This document shows positions 33,213 to 41,134 of a stretch of 64,000 bases of DNA, piece after piece. A model generated the notes under the pieces. That model did no database searches. It had not been told where the DNA came from and saw nothing but the letters and a program-made list of their open reading frames with translations. The DNA is from JAZDRH01 sp047470865 (lineage in GTDB: Bacteria > Pseudomonadota > Gammaproteobacteria > Pseudomonadales > Pseudomonadaceae): positions 1 to 64,000 of the forward strand of contig NZ_JAZDRH010000017.1 of NCBI RefSeq assembly GCF_047470865.1, read 5' to 3'. A program made the translations under genes and the position numbers. How positions within the stretch are numbered: the stretch's first letter is position 1; each line of letters starts with the position of its first letter.

Positions 33213-34753
33213 TGCGTCTTTATTATCGACTAACCACTAAAGAGCCCCTGGTGTTAAGCCAAAGCACAGCAACCACCAATAACCACCTTGGGCTGGATCA
33301 TATTCCCGGCAGCGCATTGCTAGGAGCTATAGCCAGCAGGTTGTATAACCAGCTTGACGATGCGCAAAGCTTTGCTGTTTTTCATTCGGGTGCTTGTCGT
33401 TTTGGACCGGCTTACCCGCTGGTAAATGATGAAATTTGTTTGCCTATGCCAGCTGCTTGGCATAGTACCAAGCATGACAGCGCTGCATTAAGTAACCATG
33501 CCGCCCCTAGCTTTGTGCGTGACGCTGGGCTGCAGTATAAGCAGTGTCGCGAAGGCTATATCAGCCATCAGTTGCAGGAGGCTAAAGTTAACCAAGGACT
33601 TACCACTCGCACAGCGTTGGATGAAGGTCTGCGAGTCAAAGACGGACAACTCTATACCTATACAACCATACAGGCAGGGCAGGAGTTTGGCGGCTGGGTA
33701 GAAAGTGACGATGCGCAGCTTTTGGAACTGATCAAACCCTTGCTCAATGGAGAGCTTAGCGTGGGCCGTTCCCGGTCAAGTGAGTTTGGCCGGATTCAGC
33801 TTAGCTGCTCTGCACAGCAGCCCCAGACGCCTGAGGTGGCTAGTCTGGGTAACAGCCTAGTGATTTGGTGTTTAAGTGATGCCCAGTTTTTTAATCATCT
33901 GGGTAGCCCAACCTTTACGCCCGCAGCATCCGAGCTACATACTCAGCTGAGCGGTACGCTAAATGCAGAAAAAAGCTTCATCCGTACCCGCAAAGTGCGC
34001 AGATTTAACCGAGCGCGTAATGGCCTAGATAGCGAACAGCAACTGGTTGCCGCAGGTAGTGTGCTGGTTTACGAACTGGAGCAGCCAGCCAGTACGCAGC
34101 TTTTGCAAGAACTGGCTAGCCATGGGGTAGGTGCCAACCGTCAGCAAGGCTTGGGTTGGATTAAGGTGAATCCGACCTGGGCACTGCAAGCACAGCCGCA
34201 AGGTCAATTGTTTACGCCCATCAAGTTGGCAGCAGTGGCACAGCCTGCAGTAAAAGTTGAAACAACAGCTTTGCTACACTGGGTTAATAATCAACTTGGT
34301 GAAAGCAATCTGCTACAGGACATGGAACAGCTAATTGGTCAGCTACATCAGAAAATCTGTGCGGCTTATGTCAAAGCTCGGGATTACAACAGCCTACCTA
34401 ACCAATATCAGGCGGGGCCAAGTAGTAGCCAGTGGCGTCGGCTGGATGAGCTGGTGAAAAAACACCAAAATTGGCAGCAATACGCTTTTGAGTATGAACA
34501 AGGACAAAAACCTCAAAACAGCACCGTAATTTGCAAAGAGAGAAATGACGAGTTGGGCTGGGGATTAAGCTGGCAGGACGAACAAGGCTTGGTTACTTTT
34601 GCCCGCTTTGCCAAAGAACATCTGGGTGGGCTTAACAGCCAAACCATGCGCAGACTGCTGGAGCAACTCTGTCGTTTTGACTTGTCGGATTATCAGGGAC
34701 TACAGGCATACAAAAAGTTTAACGCGACGGCACAACAAGGAGTCAGGGCATGA
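33212..34753 (+). CDS. Cas5-like RAMP with helical C-terminal extension (Csx10 type)
   Basis: A 513-residue protein. Residues about 1-340 are a Csx10/Cas5-like RAMP: MRLYYRLTTKEPLVLSQSTA, DHIPGSALLGAIASRLYNQL, GELSVGRSRSSEFGRIQL, ANRQQGLGWIKV. Residues about 350-513 are mostly helical and unlike a RAMP (VNNQLGESNLLQDMEQLIGQ, LVKKHQNWQQYAFEYEQGQ, LNSQTMRRLLEQL), a plausible fused Cas11 small subunit. In the III-Dv complexes a Cas7-Cas5-Cas11 fusion exists; here the same order occurs but with Cas7 as a separate upstream gene. The Cas11 assignment is an inference from position and helical character. Confidence 0.8.
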   Translation: MRLYYRLTTKEPLVLSQSTATTNNHLGLDHIPGSALLGAIASRLYNQLDDAQSFAVFHSGACRFGPAYPLVNDEICLPMPAAWHSTKHDSAALSNHAAPSFVRDAGLQYKQCREGYISHQLQEAKVNQGLTTRTALDEGLRVKDGQLYTYTTIQAGQEFGGWVESDDAQLLELIKPLLNGELSVGRSRSSEFGRIQLSCSAQQPQTPEVASLGNSLVIWCLSDAQFFNHLGSPTFTPAASELHTQLSGTLNAEKSFIRTRKVRRFNRARNGLDSEQQLVAAGSVLVYELEQPASTQLLQELASHGVGANRQQGLGWIKVNPTWALQAQPQGQLFTPIKLAAVAQPAVKVETTALLHWVNNQLGESNLLQDMEQLIGQLHQKICAAYVKARDYNSLPNQYQAGPSSSQWRRLDELVKKHQNWQQYAFEYEQGQKPQNSTVICKERNDELGWGLSWQDEQGLVTFARFAKEHLGGLNSQTMRRLLEQLCRFDLSDYQGLQAYKKFNATAQQGVRA

Positions 34754-36150
34754 GCACGATTTGGTTAAACCGCTACATTATAGAAACCACGGCTCCTATG
34801 GCCATTAGTAGCGGGCGTCGCGAAACAGGTTTTGATACACAGCTGGCGCGGGATGCTAATGAACTGCCGTATATTCCCGCCACGGCGATCACCGGGGTGT
34901 GGCGACACCTAACTCGAAATGCCTTAGGTGAGACTATAGAAAACCAATGGTTTGGCAGTTTAGAGCAAGACATGCACAGCAGTCTGGCGCCCAAGCTACA
35001 TATCCAGCACGGTTTGTTATTGGATAGCAAAGGTGAGGTTGTACTTGGCTTGCTGTCAGCAGAAAAGATCAATAAAGACGATTTGCTCAGGCGTTTGCAG
35101 GATGTGCGCCCCCACTATCGAGATCATGTGCGCATCAATGACCGTGGCGTAGCAGAAGAGCATGGCAAGTACGACAAAATACTACTGCCCAAAGGCGTGC
35201 GCTTTTGTATTGATGTGCGCTGGCAAGGCGATGAAGCACATGAGGCGCAGTGGTTGGAGTTACAAAACTTACTGGCCCATCCGTTGTTTGCCCTTGGCGC
35301 TTCAACCCGTAATGGCTTGGGGCGTTTTAAGGTGGTTGCCAGCCATAGCGAAAAGCTGAAGTTGGCTAAAAACCCCAAAGCAGGCGCACTGCTAACGGCA
35401 TTTATGCGTCGCAGCAGCTTGCCGGTTAAAAATCAACTGGTACAAACAGCAGCGCAGCCCTTTGCCACCCTGCAGTTACAGGCCCTGGATACCTGGCGCT
35501 GTGGCAAGGGTAGCCGCCCGCTGTATGCAGATAAGGCCAGCGAACATACAGACTCTTTTACCTACAGCGAGCCCTATATCGGTTGGCAGGGAACCAACGG
35601 CCTTTGGCACGACAGCCCGCAAGCTGTTTTGTGTGGTAGCAGTATTAAAGGAATGCTGGCGCACCGGCTGGCCTATCACTACCGTCGCTTAAGCGGACAG
35701 TTTGCCGAAGATATGGAACAAGCCAGTCATACAAGCTGGGAGCAGCGCCCAGATGACTTACGTCAGCTGCTGGGCGATGCAAGCCAGGAAGAAAACCGTG
35801 CTCAAGCTGGCCGTCTAATTGTTGAGGATGTAGTGGTGGATAGCGTTACCCCAACCATACGTACCCATACCAGCATTGATCGCTTTACCGGTGGCGTACG
35901 CCAGGGTGCACTGTACAGCGAAGAGTTGCTGTGGCAGCCGGAATTTACCTTAAAGCTGCATCTGGTACCTGGAACCCAGCTCAGTGAACCACTAAAACAG
36001 GCGCTGGAAGCAACCTTGACCGATCTTAAAAGTGGCTTACTGCCTTTGGGTGCTGGCAGTGGACGCGGCAGCTCGCTGGTCATGCACAAACAGGGTGGCA
36101 GCTGGGATATTCAATGGCAACAAATTCAACCGCAGGAGGCACAGGCATGA
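34750..36150 (+). CDS. Double Cas7 (two fused RAMP domains)
   Basis: A 466-residue protein holding two Cas7-type RAMPs in tandem. The first (about 1-215) has a thumb-loop Asp in TGFDTQLARD, then LPYIPATAITGVWRHL and a C-terminal FALGASTRNGLGRFKVV. The second (about 235-460) has SGSSIKGM-like GSSIKGMLAHRLAYHYR, the Csm3 signature THTSIDRFTGGVRQGALYSEE and LPLGAGSGRGSS. This is the Cas7-2x layout of III-D complexes. The start overlaps the previous stop as ATGA, and the stop overlaps the next start the same way. Confidence 0.87.
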   Translation: MSTIWLNRYIIETTAPMAISSGRRETGFDTQLARDANELPYIPATAITGVWRHLTRNALGETIENQWFGSLEQDMHSSLAPKLHIQHGLLLDSKGEVVLGLLSAEKINKDDLLRRLQDVRPHYRDHVRINDRGVAEEHGKYDKILLPKGVRFCIDVRWQGDEAHEAQWLELQNLLAHPLFALGASTRNGLGRFKVVASHSEKLKLAKNPKAGALLTAFMRRSSLPVKNQLVQTAAQPFATLQLQALDTWRCGKGSRPLYADKASEHTDSFTYSEPYIGWQGTNGLWHDSPQAVLCGSSIKGMLAHRLAYHYRRLSGQFAEDMEQASHTSWEQRPDDLRQLLGDASQEENRAQAGRLIVEDVVVDSVTPTIRTHTSIDRFTGGVRQGALYSEELLWQPEFTLKLHLVPGTQLSEPLKQALEATLTDLKSGLLPLGAGSGRGSSLVMHKQGGSWDIQWQQIQPQEAQA

Positions 36151-36641
36151 ATTCAGCCCTTACACATTACGAAAATCTGAGAAATAGCGCTTCGATCGTG
36201 GATGACCTAGGCTGTGCTTTGCCTGAACTGTATAGCGCAAGCCTGAGTGTCGAAAACAGTTTTTGTACCGCAGAGGAATTGACCGCCCAGTTGGCCGACT
36301 GGCATAGCGCTACTGGCTGGCACCAAACTCGTAGCAGTACCGCTTTGGGAATGCCAAACGAATTAGTAGAGCTGCTAGAGGGAGAATGGACCAGTGGCGC
36401 GCACAGTTTAATTGTGCGCTTAGTGGGGCCGAACCGCTACCAGGTGAGCAAACAAAACATGCAGGAAGCAAAGTCAGCCGACTATTGCTATAGAGAACAG
36501 CTAGTCTGGCTGCGTACCGACCTGTGTACTGACAGCATAAATACTGCACTGTACCGCAATTGGTTCCAGTTACAAAACCATAGCTGGCAAGCCGTGGCTA
36601 GCCAGTTTGTAGGTTTTACTTTTATCAAGGAGCAAAAATGA
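36147..36641 (+). CDS. csx19: Csx19-like subunit (TIGR03984 family)
   Basis: A 164-residue protein between the double Cas7 and the large RAMP, the place where III-D loci carry csx19. Sequence points are an aromatic-rich centre (HSLIVRLVGPNRYQVSKQN, CYREQLVWLRTDL) and a C-terminal LYRNWFQLQNHSWQAVASQF VGF-type end. Csx19 is a structural subunit in III-D complexes. A strong AGGAGG (36134-36139) precedes ATG 36147; upstream frame to 36114 is within the preceding gene. Family identity is from memory of the short family and context. Confidence 0.75.
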   Translation: MNSALTHYENLRNSASIVDDLGCALPELYSASLSVENSFCTAEELTAQLADWHSATGWHQTRSSTALGMPNELVELLEGEWTSGAHSLIVRLVGPNRYQVSKQNMQEAKSADYCYREQLVWLRTDLCTDSINTALYRNWFQLQNHSWQAVASQFVGFTFIKEQK

Positions 36642-38914
36642 AAGCACAAGTACAGGCCCCTTATCATTTTGTCCCCTTATCCAGATGGGTGTACTTGCCC
36701 GACTGGGCACACTTAGTCAGCCATGACCACCCGTTTCGTGATGGCCTTAGTGGCAGTATTGCGCTTAGCTTGACCAATAAAACCGAGCTTTTGGTGGGTG
36801 CGGAATCTGTCACTAAGCAAGGTCAGCCAACACAGGTTAAATGGGCGCGCACTCCAGATGGCACTCCTGTCATTCCGGGTAGCAGCCTAAAAGGTATGGT
36901 GCGTAGTTTTCTTGAGGCGGCCACCTTCGCCAAGTTCAAGCAGGTTGATGATAACCGCTATGCCTATCGTGATATCAGCGGTGCCAACACAGCTTATAGC
37001 AAGGCGCTGCAGAAGACGGGCGAAGCCGTTGCGGCATGGCTCAAATTTAATAGCGCCGAAGCCAAGTGGGAGTACCGTAAGTGCAGCCATACCCGCCTGT
37101 ACGGTCAGGATCTAAAGACCTACCTGCGCAGTCAGGGTAGCCAAGCTGTAATTGATAACTGTAACCCTGAGCAAACCACACTAGACAAATACAAAATTTT
37201 ACCTTTAAACCAGACGGCGCTTGCTTTTGAGCTGGGTAAATACCAAACCCGAAACAATAAGCCCCGTGACTGTGCAGTTAATCTTGGTGCAGGCGCAAAG
37301 CAGGGCATTCCAGTGTTTGTGGGTTATCGTCCGGGTAAAGAAAGCCCAGACCTGAATTTCAACTACATGTTTTATGCCGTTGATAACCAGCCACAAGAAA
37401 TTTCGTCACGCTTGGTTAACCAAATGTTTGCCGCCCATGACGAAGAATTAGTCAATTACCTTAAAACGTACGGCCACGCAGAATACGGCATTCCAGTTTT
37501 CATTCGTATCCAAAGCGGTAAACCGGGCAACATTCAGGCAATTGGCTTGGCTAAAATGCCCAAAATGCTGTATGACAACAGCGTGATGGAGCTGGCACAA
37601 GCCCAGCAAGCCAACCTAATTAGCAACGATGCCAGTTTTGACCTGTGTGAGCTGATGTTTGGTACCTTGCGCGATTACGGAGCAGGCCTAAAAAGCCGAG
37701 TTAGTTTTAGTGATTCGTTATGCACTACAGCCAGCCAAATAAAGGAAAGTCCGCCTGTCATTTTAGGGCAGCCCAAAGCCAGCTATCTAAACGCTTACCT
37801 AGAGCAAACCCACAATAACGGTGACGTTAAAGATGAGCTGATCATGTACAAGCAGGGAGCTAAGTTGGCAGGCTGGAAGCGCTACCCAAGCCAAGATGGC
37901 TTTACAGCACACTTACCAGAAGACTTAGAAAGAAAAGTCAATGTACAAAGCAAGCTGGAGTTGCTTGCGCCTGGAGCCTGCTTTTCTGGAAAAATTGTTT
38001 TTCATAACCTAAAGCCGGTTGAACTGGGCGCATTACTGTGGGCGCTTAACCCAGGTGAAAACTTTTACCATGGTCTAGGCCACGGGAAATCCCTAGGCGC
38101 AGGCGCAGTACAGTTGCAGGCAAAGCTTGAGCAGTTGCACTGTAATGCGGACAGCAACCCACAAGGGCCTGCTTTAATTCAAAGCTTTATTGAGCATATG
38201 AACAGCCAGTATCCAGCGCAGGATGAGCAGGGGCAAAGCTGGCAAAACAGCCCACAGGTGCAGCACTTACTGGCCTTTGGCGACCTCGAAGCCAACAAGG
38301 GCAAAAAACTAAACTATATGCCTCTGCAAAAAAAGACTGGCGAGGTGACTTACAGCAATTCTAAAGTAGCGGGTTCGCGCAAAGCTTTGCCAGGCTGGAT
38401 GGTAAATGGCCAGCCGTTGCCGCGTGATGAAAGCCTTGCCAACCTTGCAGGTTATGCACCGCGTGGGCGCTTGGATGAGCTGGTTGACAAGCTGGTGAAA
38501 GACCAAACACTTCGGGAAAGCATGCAAACAGCCAAGGAAAAGCTGGATAAAGAACAGGCCCAACACGAGCTGCAAGCGCGAAAAGAGTTGGCATCGCCCT
38601 TGTTTAAGCAGTTTTTGGAGCTCATTGAGCACTTTGAACGGTATAGGGGCAATTCGACTGAGGATGCAAATAACCAGGTTACTGCACGTCATAACGAGAT
38701 AACCCAACTGCTAGAACAGGCGGTCAGTGCAGGGTCTGGTCTGAGCCTGCAAGAATGTAAAGAAATGCATGCGCTGGTAAGTGATTTTGAGTTGACCAGG
38801 TACCTAGACCCAGCAACCAAAGTAAATCAGATCAAAAAACCAAAGGCAAAGGCTAAACACCAGCAAAAGCAAAGCTTGCTTAATCAGCTGCTGAGCTTGT
38901 GTAACACTCAATAA
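36638..38914 (+). CDS. Large RAMP protein, TIGR03986 type (Cas7 with insertion)
   Basis: A 758-residue RAMP-superfamily protein. The N-terminus APYHFVPLSRWVYLPDWAHL and HPFRDGLSGSIALSL, then GTPVIPGSSLKGMVRSFLEA, are typical of TIGR03986. A long insert follows, then LCELMFGTLRDYGAGLKSRV and a C-terminal glycine-rich loop ENFYHGLGHGKSLGAGAVQL at about residue 475-495. The last 260 residues are highly helical and charged (EKLDKEQAQHELQARKELAS), longer than the RAMP fold needs. It is the last gene of the coupled effector operon (ATGA overlap with csx19) before a strong terminator. Likely the Cas7-insertion subunit. Confidence 0.85.
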   Translation: MKAQVQAPYHFVPLSRWVYLPDWAHLVSHDHPFRDGLSGSIALSLTNKTELLVGAESVTKQGQPTQVKWARTPDGTPVIPGSSLKGMVRSFLEAATFAKFKQVDDNRYAYRDISGANTAYSKALQKTGEAVAAWLKFNSAEAKWEYRKCSHTRLYGQDLKTYLRSQGSQAVIDNCNPEQTTLDKYKILPLNQTALAFELGKYQTRNNKPRDCAVNLGAGAKQGIPVFVGYRPGKESPDLNFNYMFYAVDNQPQEISSRLVNQMFAAHDEELVNYLKTYGHAEYGIPVFIRIQSGKPGNIQAIGLAKMPKMLYDNSVMELAQAQQANLISNDASFDLCELMFGTLRDYGAGLKSRVSFSDSLCTTASQIKESPPVILGQPKASYLNAYLEQTHNNGDVKDELIMYKQGAKLAGWKRYPSQDGFTAHLPEDLERKVNVQSKLELLAPGACFSGKIVFHNLKPVELGALLWALNPGENFYHGLGHGKSLGAGAVQLQAKLEQLHCNADSNPQGPALIQSFIEHMNSQYPAQDEQGQSWQNSPQVQHLLAFGDLEANKGKKLNYMPLQKKTGEVTYSNSKVAGSRKALPGWMVNGQPLPRDESLANLAGYAPRGRLDELVDKLVKDQTLRESMQTAKEKLDKEQAQHELQARKELASPLFKQFLELIEHFERYRGNSTEDANNQVTARHNEITQLLEQAVSAGSGLSLQECKEMHALVSDFELTRYLDPATKVNQIKKPKAKAKHQQKQSLLNQLLSLCNTQ

Positions 38915-38920
38915 ACACAG

Positions 38921-38948
38921 GGCTGGCAGCTCACTGCCAGCCATTTTT
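38921..38948 (+). terminator. Terminator of the CRISPR effector operon
   Basis: A perfect 9-bp GC-rich stem (GGCTGGCAG / CTGCCAGCC) with a CTCA loop and a T5 run seven bases after the large RAMP gene. cas6 therefore probably needs its own promoter or read-through. Confidence 0.9.
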
Positions 38949-38965
38949 ATAGGTAGTAAACTGTT

Positions 38966-39832
38966 ATGGCAGCGACAGCGCTTTTACAGGTAGCTTCACA
39001 CATGCAGGTTCTTCGCCTGCATTGCACCTTTGAGATACTGCAAAACGGTGAGCTTCCACTATTTAAAGGCTCTACTTTACATGGCTGGCTCGGGCAGCAA
39101 CTGCTCAAACAGGACCCCCAGCTGTATAACCTAATGTATGCAGAGCATGAGCAACAGCAGCTCAAACCTTATGCCTTGGCCTGTAATGACCAGCGTACTG
39201 CTGTGGTTGAGCAAGCCACCTTGAGTTTTGAGTTGGCGCTATTTGGCAGCGCTACGCAAATAGCGGGGCGCTTGCTAGAGGCTATGTCCAGCCACCCATT
39301 AGGCTTAGGCCCAACACGGATACCCATTCGTCTACACAGCTTAGCCAGCCGAACGCCCCAAGGATTGCGTATCGGCATTCATCCTATGCCCTTGCTGGAC
39401 TGGCTAGTAACCATTCCTGCAAATGTGCAGCATGAAGTTGTACTTCAACTTAAAACCCCGCTACGCATCAAACACAAAGGCAAAATTCTAAGGCAAGGCG
39501 TGCCGCCACTTAGCCTTGTACTTGCCCAAGTGCAGCGCAGGTTAATGTTACTTGTTAGGTCCTGGGTAAATGCCGATCCGGCGCTCAGCAGATTGCTGAC
39601 TACAGCTGTACCCCTAGGAGAGCATGAGGCTTTGCATAGCCCGGTCTATTTTGAAGACTGGCAGCGCTACTCCAACCGTCAGAGTAAACACCTACCCTTT
39701 GGTGGCTTACAGGGCGAGCTCAGCTATAGGGGCGATATATTTCATGCGTTGGCCTGGTTGCAAGCCGGGCAGCTAATGCAAATTGGTGGCAAAACCTCAT
39801 TTGGGCTTGGTTATTATCAACTCCTGTATTAA
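38966..39832 (+). CDS. cas6: Cas6 pre-crRNA endoribonuclease
   Basis: A 288-residue RAMP protein of the Cas6 type, which cleaves CRISPR repeat RNA. The N-terminus (LRLHCTFEILQNGELPLFKG, STLHGWLGQQLL) and the C-terminus (YFEDWQRYSNRQSKHLPFGG, LQGELSYRG, and the closing loop QIGGKTSFGLGYYQL) match the Cas6 C-terminal domain family (PF10040). No array is seen in the window, so its substrate must be elsewhere. An internal ATG at residue 12 is an alternative start, as the ribosome site before 38966 is weak. Confidence 0.85.
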   Translation: MAATALLQVASHMQVLRLHCTFEILQNGELPLFKGSTLHGWLGQQLLKQDPQLYNLMYAEHEQQQLKPYALACNDQRTAVVEQATLSFELALFGSATQIAGRLLEAMSSHPLGLGPTRIPIRLHSLASRTPQGLRIGIHPMPLLDWLVTIPANVQHEVVLQLKTPLRIKHKGKILRQGVPPLSLVLAQVQRRLMLLVRSWVNADPALSRLLTTAVPLGEHEALHSPVYFEDWQRYSNRQSKHLPFGGLQGELSYRGDIFHALAWLQAGQLMQIGGKTSFGLGYYQLLY

Positions 39833-39969
39833 AAACAGCTTTAACAGTTAACAGCAAGCTGTAACTACTGTTTGCTGCATGCCGTAAGCTTACCCCTTAA
39901 GACTTTGACATTGCTTTCCCTTATGGTTGCAGCTAACGAGTAAAGCAATCAACGCAAGGGGTAAATACT

Positions 39970-40308
39970 ATGCAATCGCCGCATTACGACCAAACATATA
40001 CTGATAGCGGCTTTTGGGCCAAAGTAAAGCGCTATGCTAAAACAGCGGGTAAAGCAGTTCTTGAGCCAGCACTGCAAATGTATTACGCTCTGCAAGATGC
40101 AGATACACCCGCTTGGGCCAAGGCAACCATTATTGGTGCGCTGGGCTACTTTATATCTCCACTTGACCTTATTCCCGACATGCTTCCTGTAGTGGGTTAT
40201 AGTGACGACCTAACGGTCTTGCTCGCCGCTATAACTGCTGTTGCCAAGTATATAAAGCATGAGCATAAAGCCAAAGCGCGCGCAGTAATGTTGCGTTGGT
40301 TTGATTAA
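39970..40308 (+). CDS. DUF1232/YkvA-family membrane protein
   Basis: A 112-residue protein with the DUF1232 core PAWAKATIIGALGYFISPLD-LIPDMLPVVGYSDD and hydrophobic segments at about residues 54-70 and 77-95. The family is of unknown function. It has AAGGGG seven or so bases before the ATG and reads with cas6, 137 bp downstream of it. Being a small membrane protein in a type III island it might be an accessory effector, but the family also occurs widely outside CRISPR loci. Confidence 0.8.
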   Translation: MQSPHYDQTYTDSGFWAKVKRYAKTAGKAVLEPALQMYYALQDADTPAWAKATIIGALGYFISPLDLIPDMLPVVGYSDDLTVLLAAITAVAKYIKHEHKAKARAVMLRWFD

Positions 40309-40416
40309 CGAGCTTTTTTGTTAGGGATTGTTAGGCACTTGTATTGGATGCTGAACATTAAATAGCTCTGTTATAAGTGCCGTGCTAACACAATGGCTGG
40401 TAAAGTGGGAGGGGGT

Positions 40417-40545
40417 ATGCACTGGTTAGTTTACTATGACATTCAAAATGCCCGTAATCGCCGTAATGTGCTTAAAATTCTACGCAGTGGCAGCCTTGGC
40501 TATCAAAAGTTAAGAGCGTCCGGAAACCGGACATCGAAAATGTAG
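40417..40545 (+). pseudogene. cas2: Truncated cas2
   Basis: After a GGGAGGGGG site, ATG 40417 starts MHWLVYYDIQNARNRRNVLK ILRSGSLGYQK, the beta1-alpha1 part of Cas2 with its conserved Asp8; family members continue with SVFE. Here the similarity ends at about base 40510 and 12 unrelated residues run to a TAG at 40543. Cas2 is normally about 90 residues, so roughly the last two thirds are missing. A GTCCGG-AAA-CCGGAC hairpin (40518-40532) lies just past the break. No cas1 is near. The gene was too short to be called automatically; identified by reading. Confidence 0.75.
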
Positions 40546-40680
40546 GTTTTGGTGACCGTGACCAGATAAATGGCTTTGATTGATCTTAACTAACTTCGTC
40601 GATTTTAGGCAATATGCAATAAAATTGCGATTAAAATCAATTAGTAGTATTTTAGACTCATTGAAAATATTTTGCTGGCG

Positions 40681-40728
40681 CGGCCTTTCACACCAGGGGC
40701 GCGGGTTCGAGTCCCATCTGCTGCGCCA
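40681..40728 (+). repeat. Degenerate 3' half of tRNA-Asp (attachment-site remnant)
   Basis: These 48 nt align with 27137-27185 (anticodon arm to CCA of tRNA-Asp copy 2) with about five substitutions and one deletion; GCGGGTTCGAGTCCC and GCTGCGCCA are exact. The D-arm and acceptor 5' strand are absent, so it cannot be a tRNA. It fits a displaced tRNA 3' end left by site-specific integration, freed from selection. Confidence 0.8.
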
Positions 40729-40756
40729 TTTACTAAGAAGGCTTAGTAAATACAAG

Positions 40757-40778
40757 AAACGGCTTAGGCCGTTTTTTA
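40757..40778 (+). terminator. Terminator beyond the tRNA-Asp remnant
   Basis: AAACGGC-TTAG-GCCGTTT with a T6 tail, probably the original tRNA operon terminator. It follows a second perfect hairpin (TTTACTAAG-AAGG-CTTAGTAAA, 40729-40750). Confidence 0.8.
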
Positions 40779-40816
40779 TTTTCGGCCTATTAGTCCGTAA
40801 GACCAAACCTCATTAT

Positions 40817-40892
40817 GGGTGATTAGCTCAGCTGGGAGAGCATCTGCCTTACAAGCAGAGGGTCGGCGGTTCGATCCCGTCATCACCCACCA
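40817..40892 (+). tRNA. tRNA-Val (TAC), copy 3
   Basis: Exact copy of the tRNA-Val genes at 26836 and 27025. It stands 38 bp beyond a terminator and is separated from the array promoter by the island; no clear promoter is visible directly upstream. Confidence 0.95.
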
Positions 40893-41134
40893 TATTTTCC
40901 TCGTCCCCCTTCCTATATACGGCTATTCTAGCTGGTCTTTGCAGGCTGTCATAAAACTGCCTCGCTTTCTAATAAGCAAAAGAATCAGTCTTGCGCTTGG
41001 CTATTATTAATAGGCTGATGTAGCACAATAAAGCAGGAACCATTCAGCAAATTAGCTATCTAGATGATTCGCCAGCTTAATAGTAAGTGGTATGCTGGTT
41101 TACCTTTAAAGACACGCAACACTTAGGAGTTTGC

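Larger units (their letters stand above)
27186..40728. mobile_element. Genomic island inserted at tRNA-Asp, carrying a type III CRISPR-Cas locus
   Basis: The island begins right after tRNA-Asp copy 2 and ends with a 48-nt degenerate repeat of the tRNA-Asp 3' half (40681-40728). Its base composition looks GC-richer than the neighbours over the cas genes, and it contains only accessory genes. No integrase, relaxase or transposase is visible, and three remnants (zinc ribbon, WYL, cas2) show decay, so it is probably a no longer mobile relic of an integrative element. The island call rests on the repeat, the tRNA site and gene content. Confidence 0.65.

Noticed and set aside
38915..40720. CRISPR array near cas6 and cas2
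   Set aside because: Reading for regularly spaced 25-40 nt repeats found none here or elsewhere in the window.
40510..40822. Open frames on both strands around the tRNA-Asp remnant
   Set aside because: They cover the tRNA remnant and terminators; no ribosome site and no protein-like composition.
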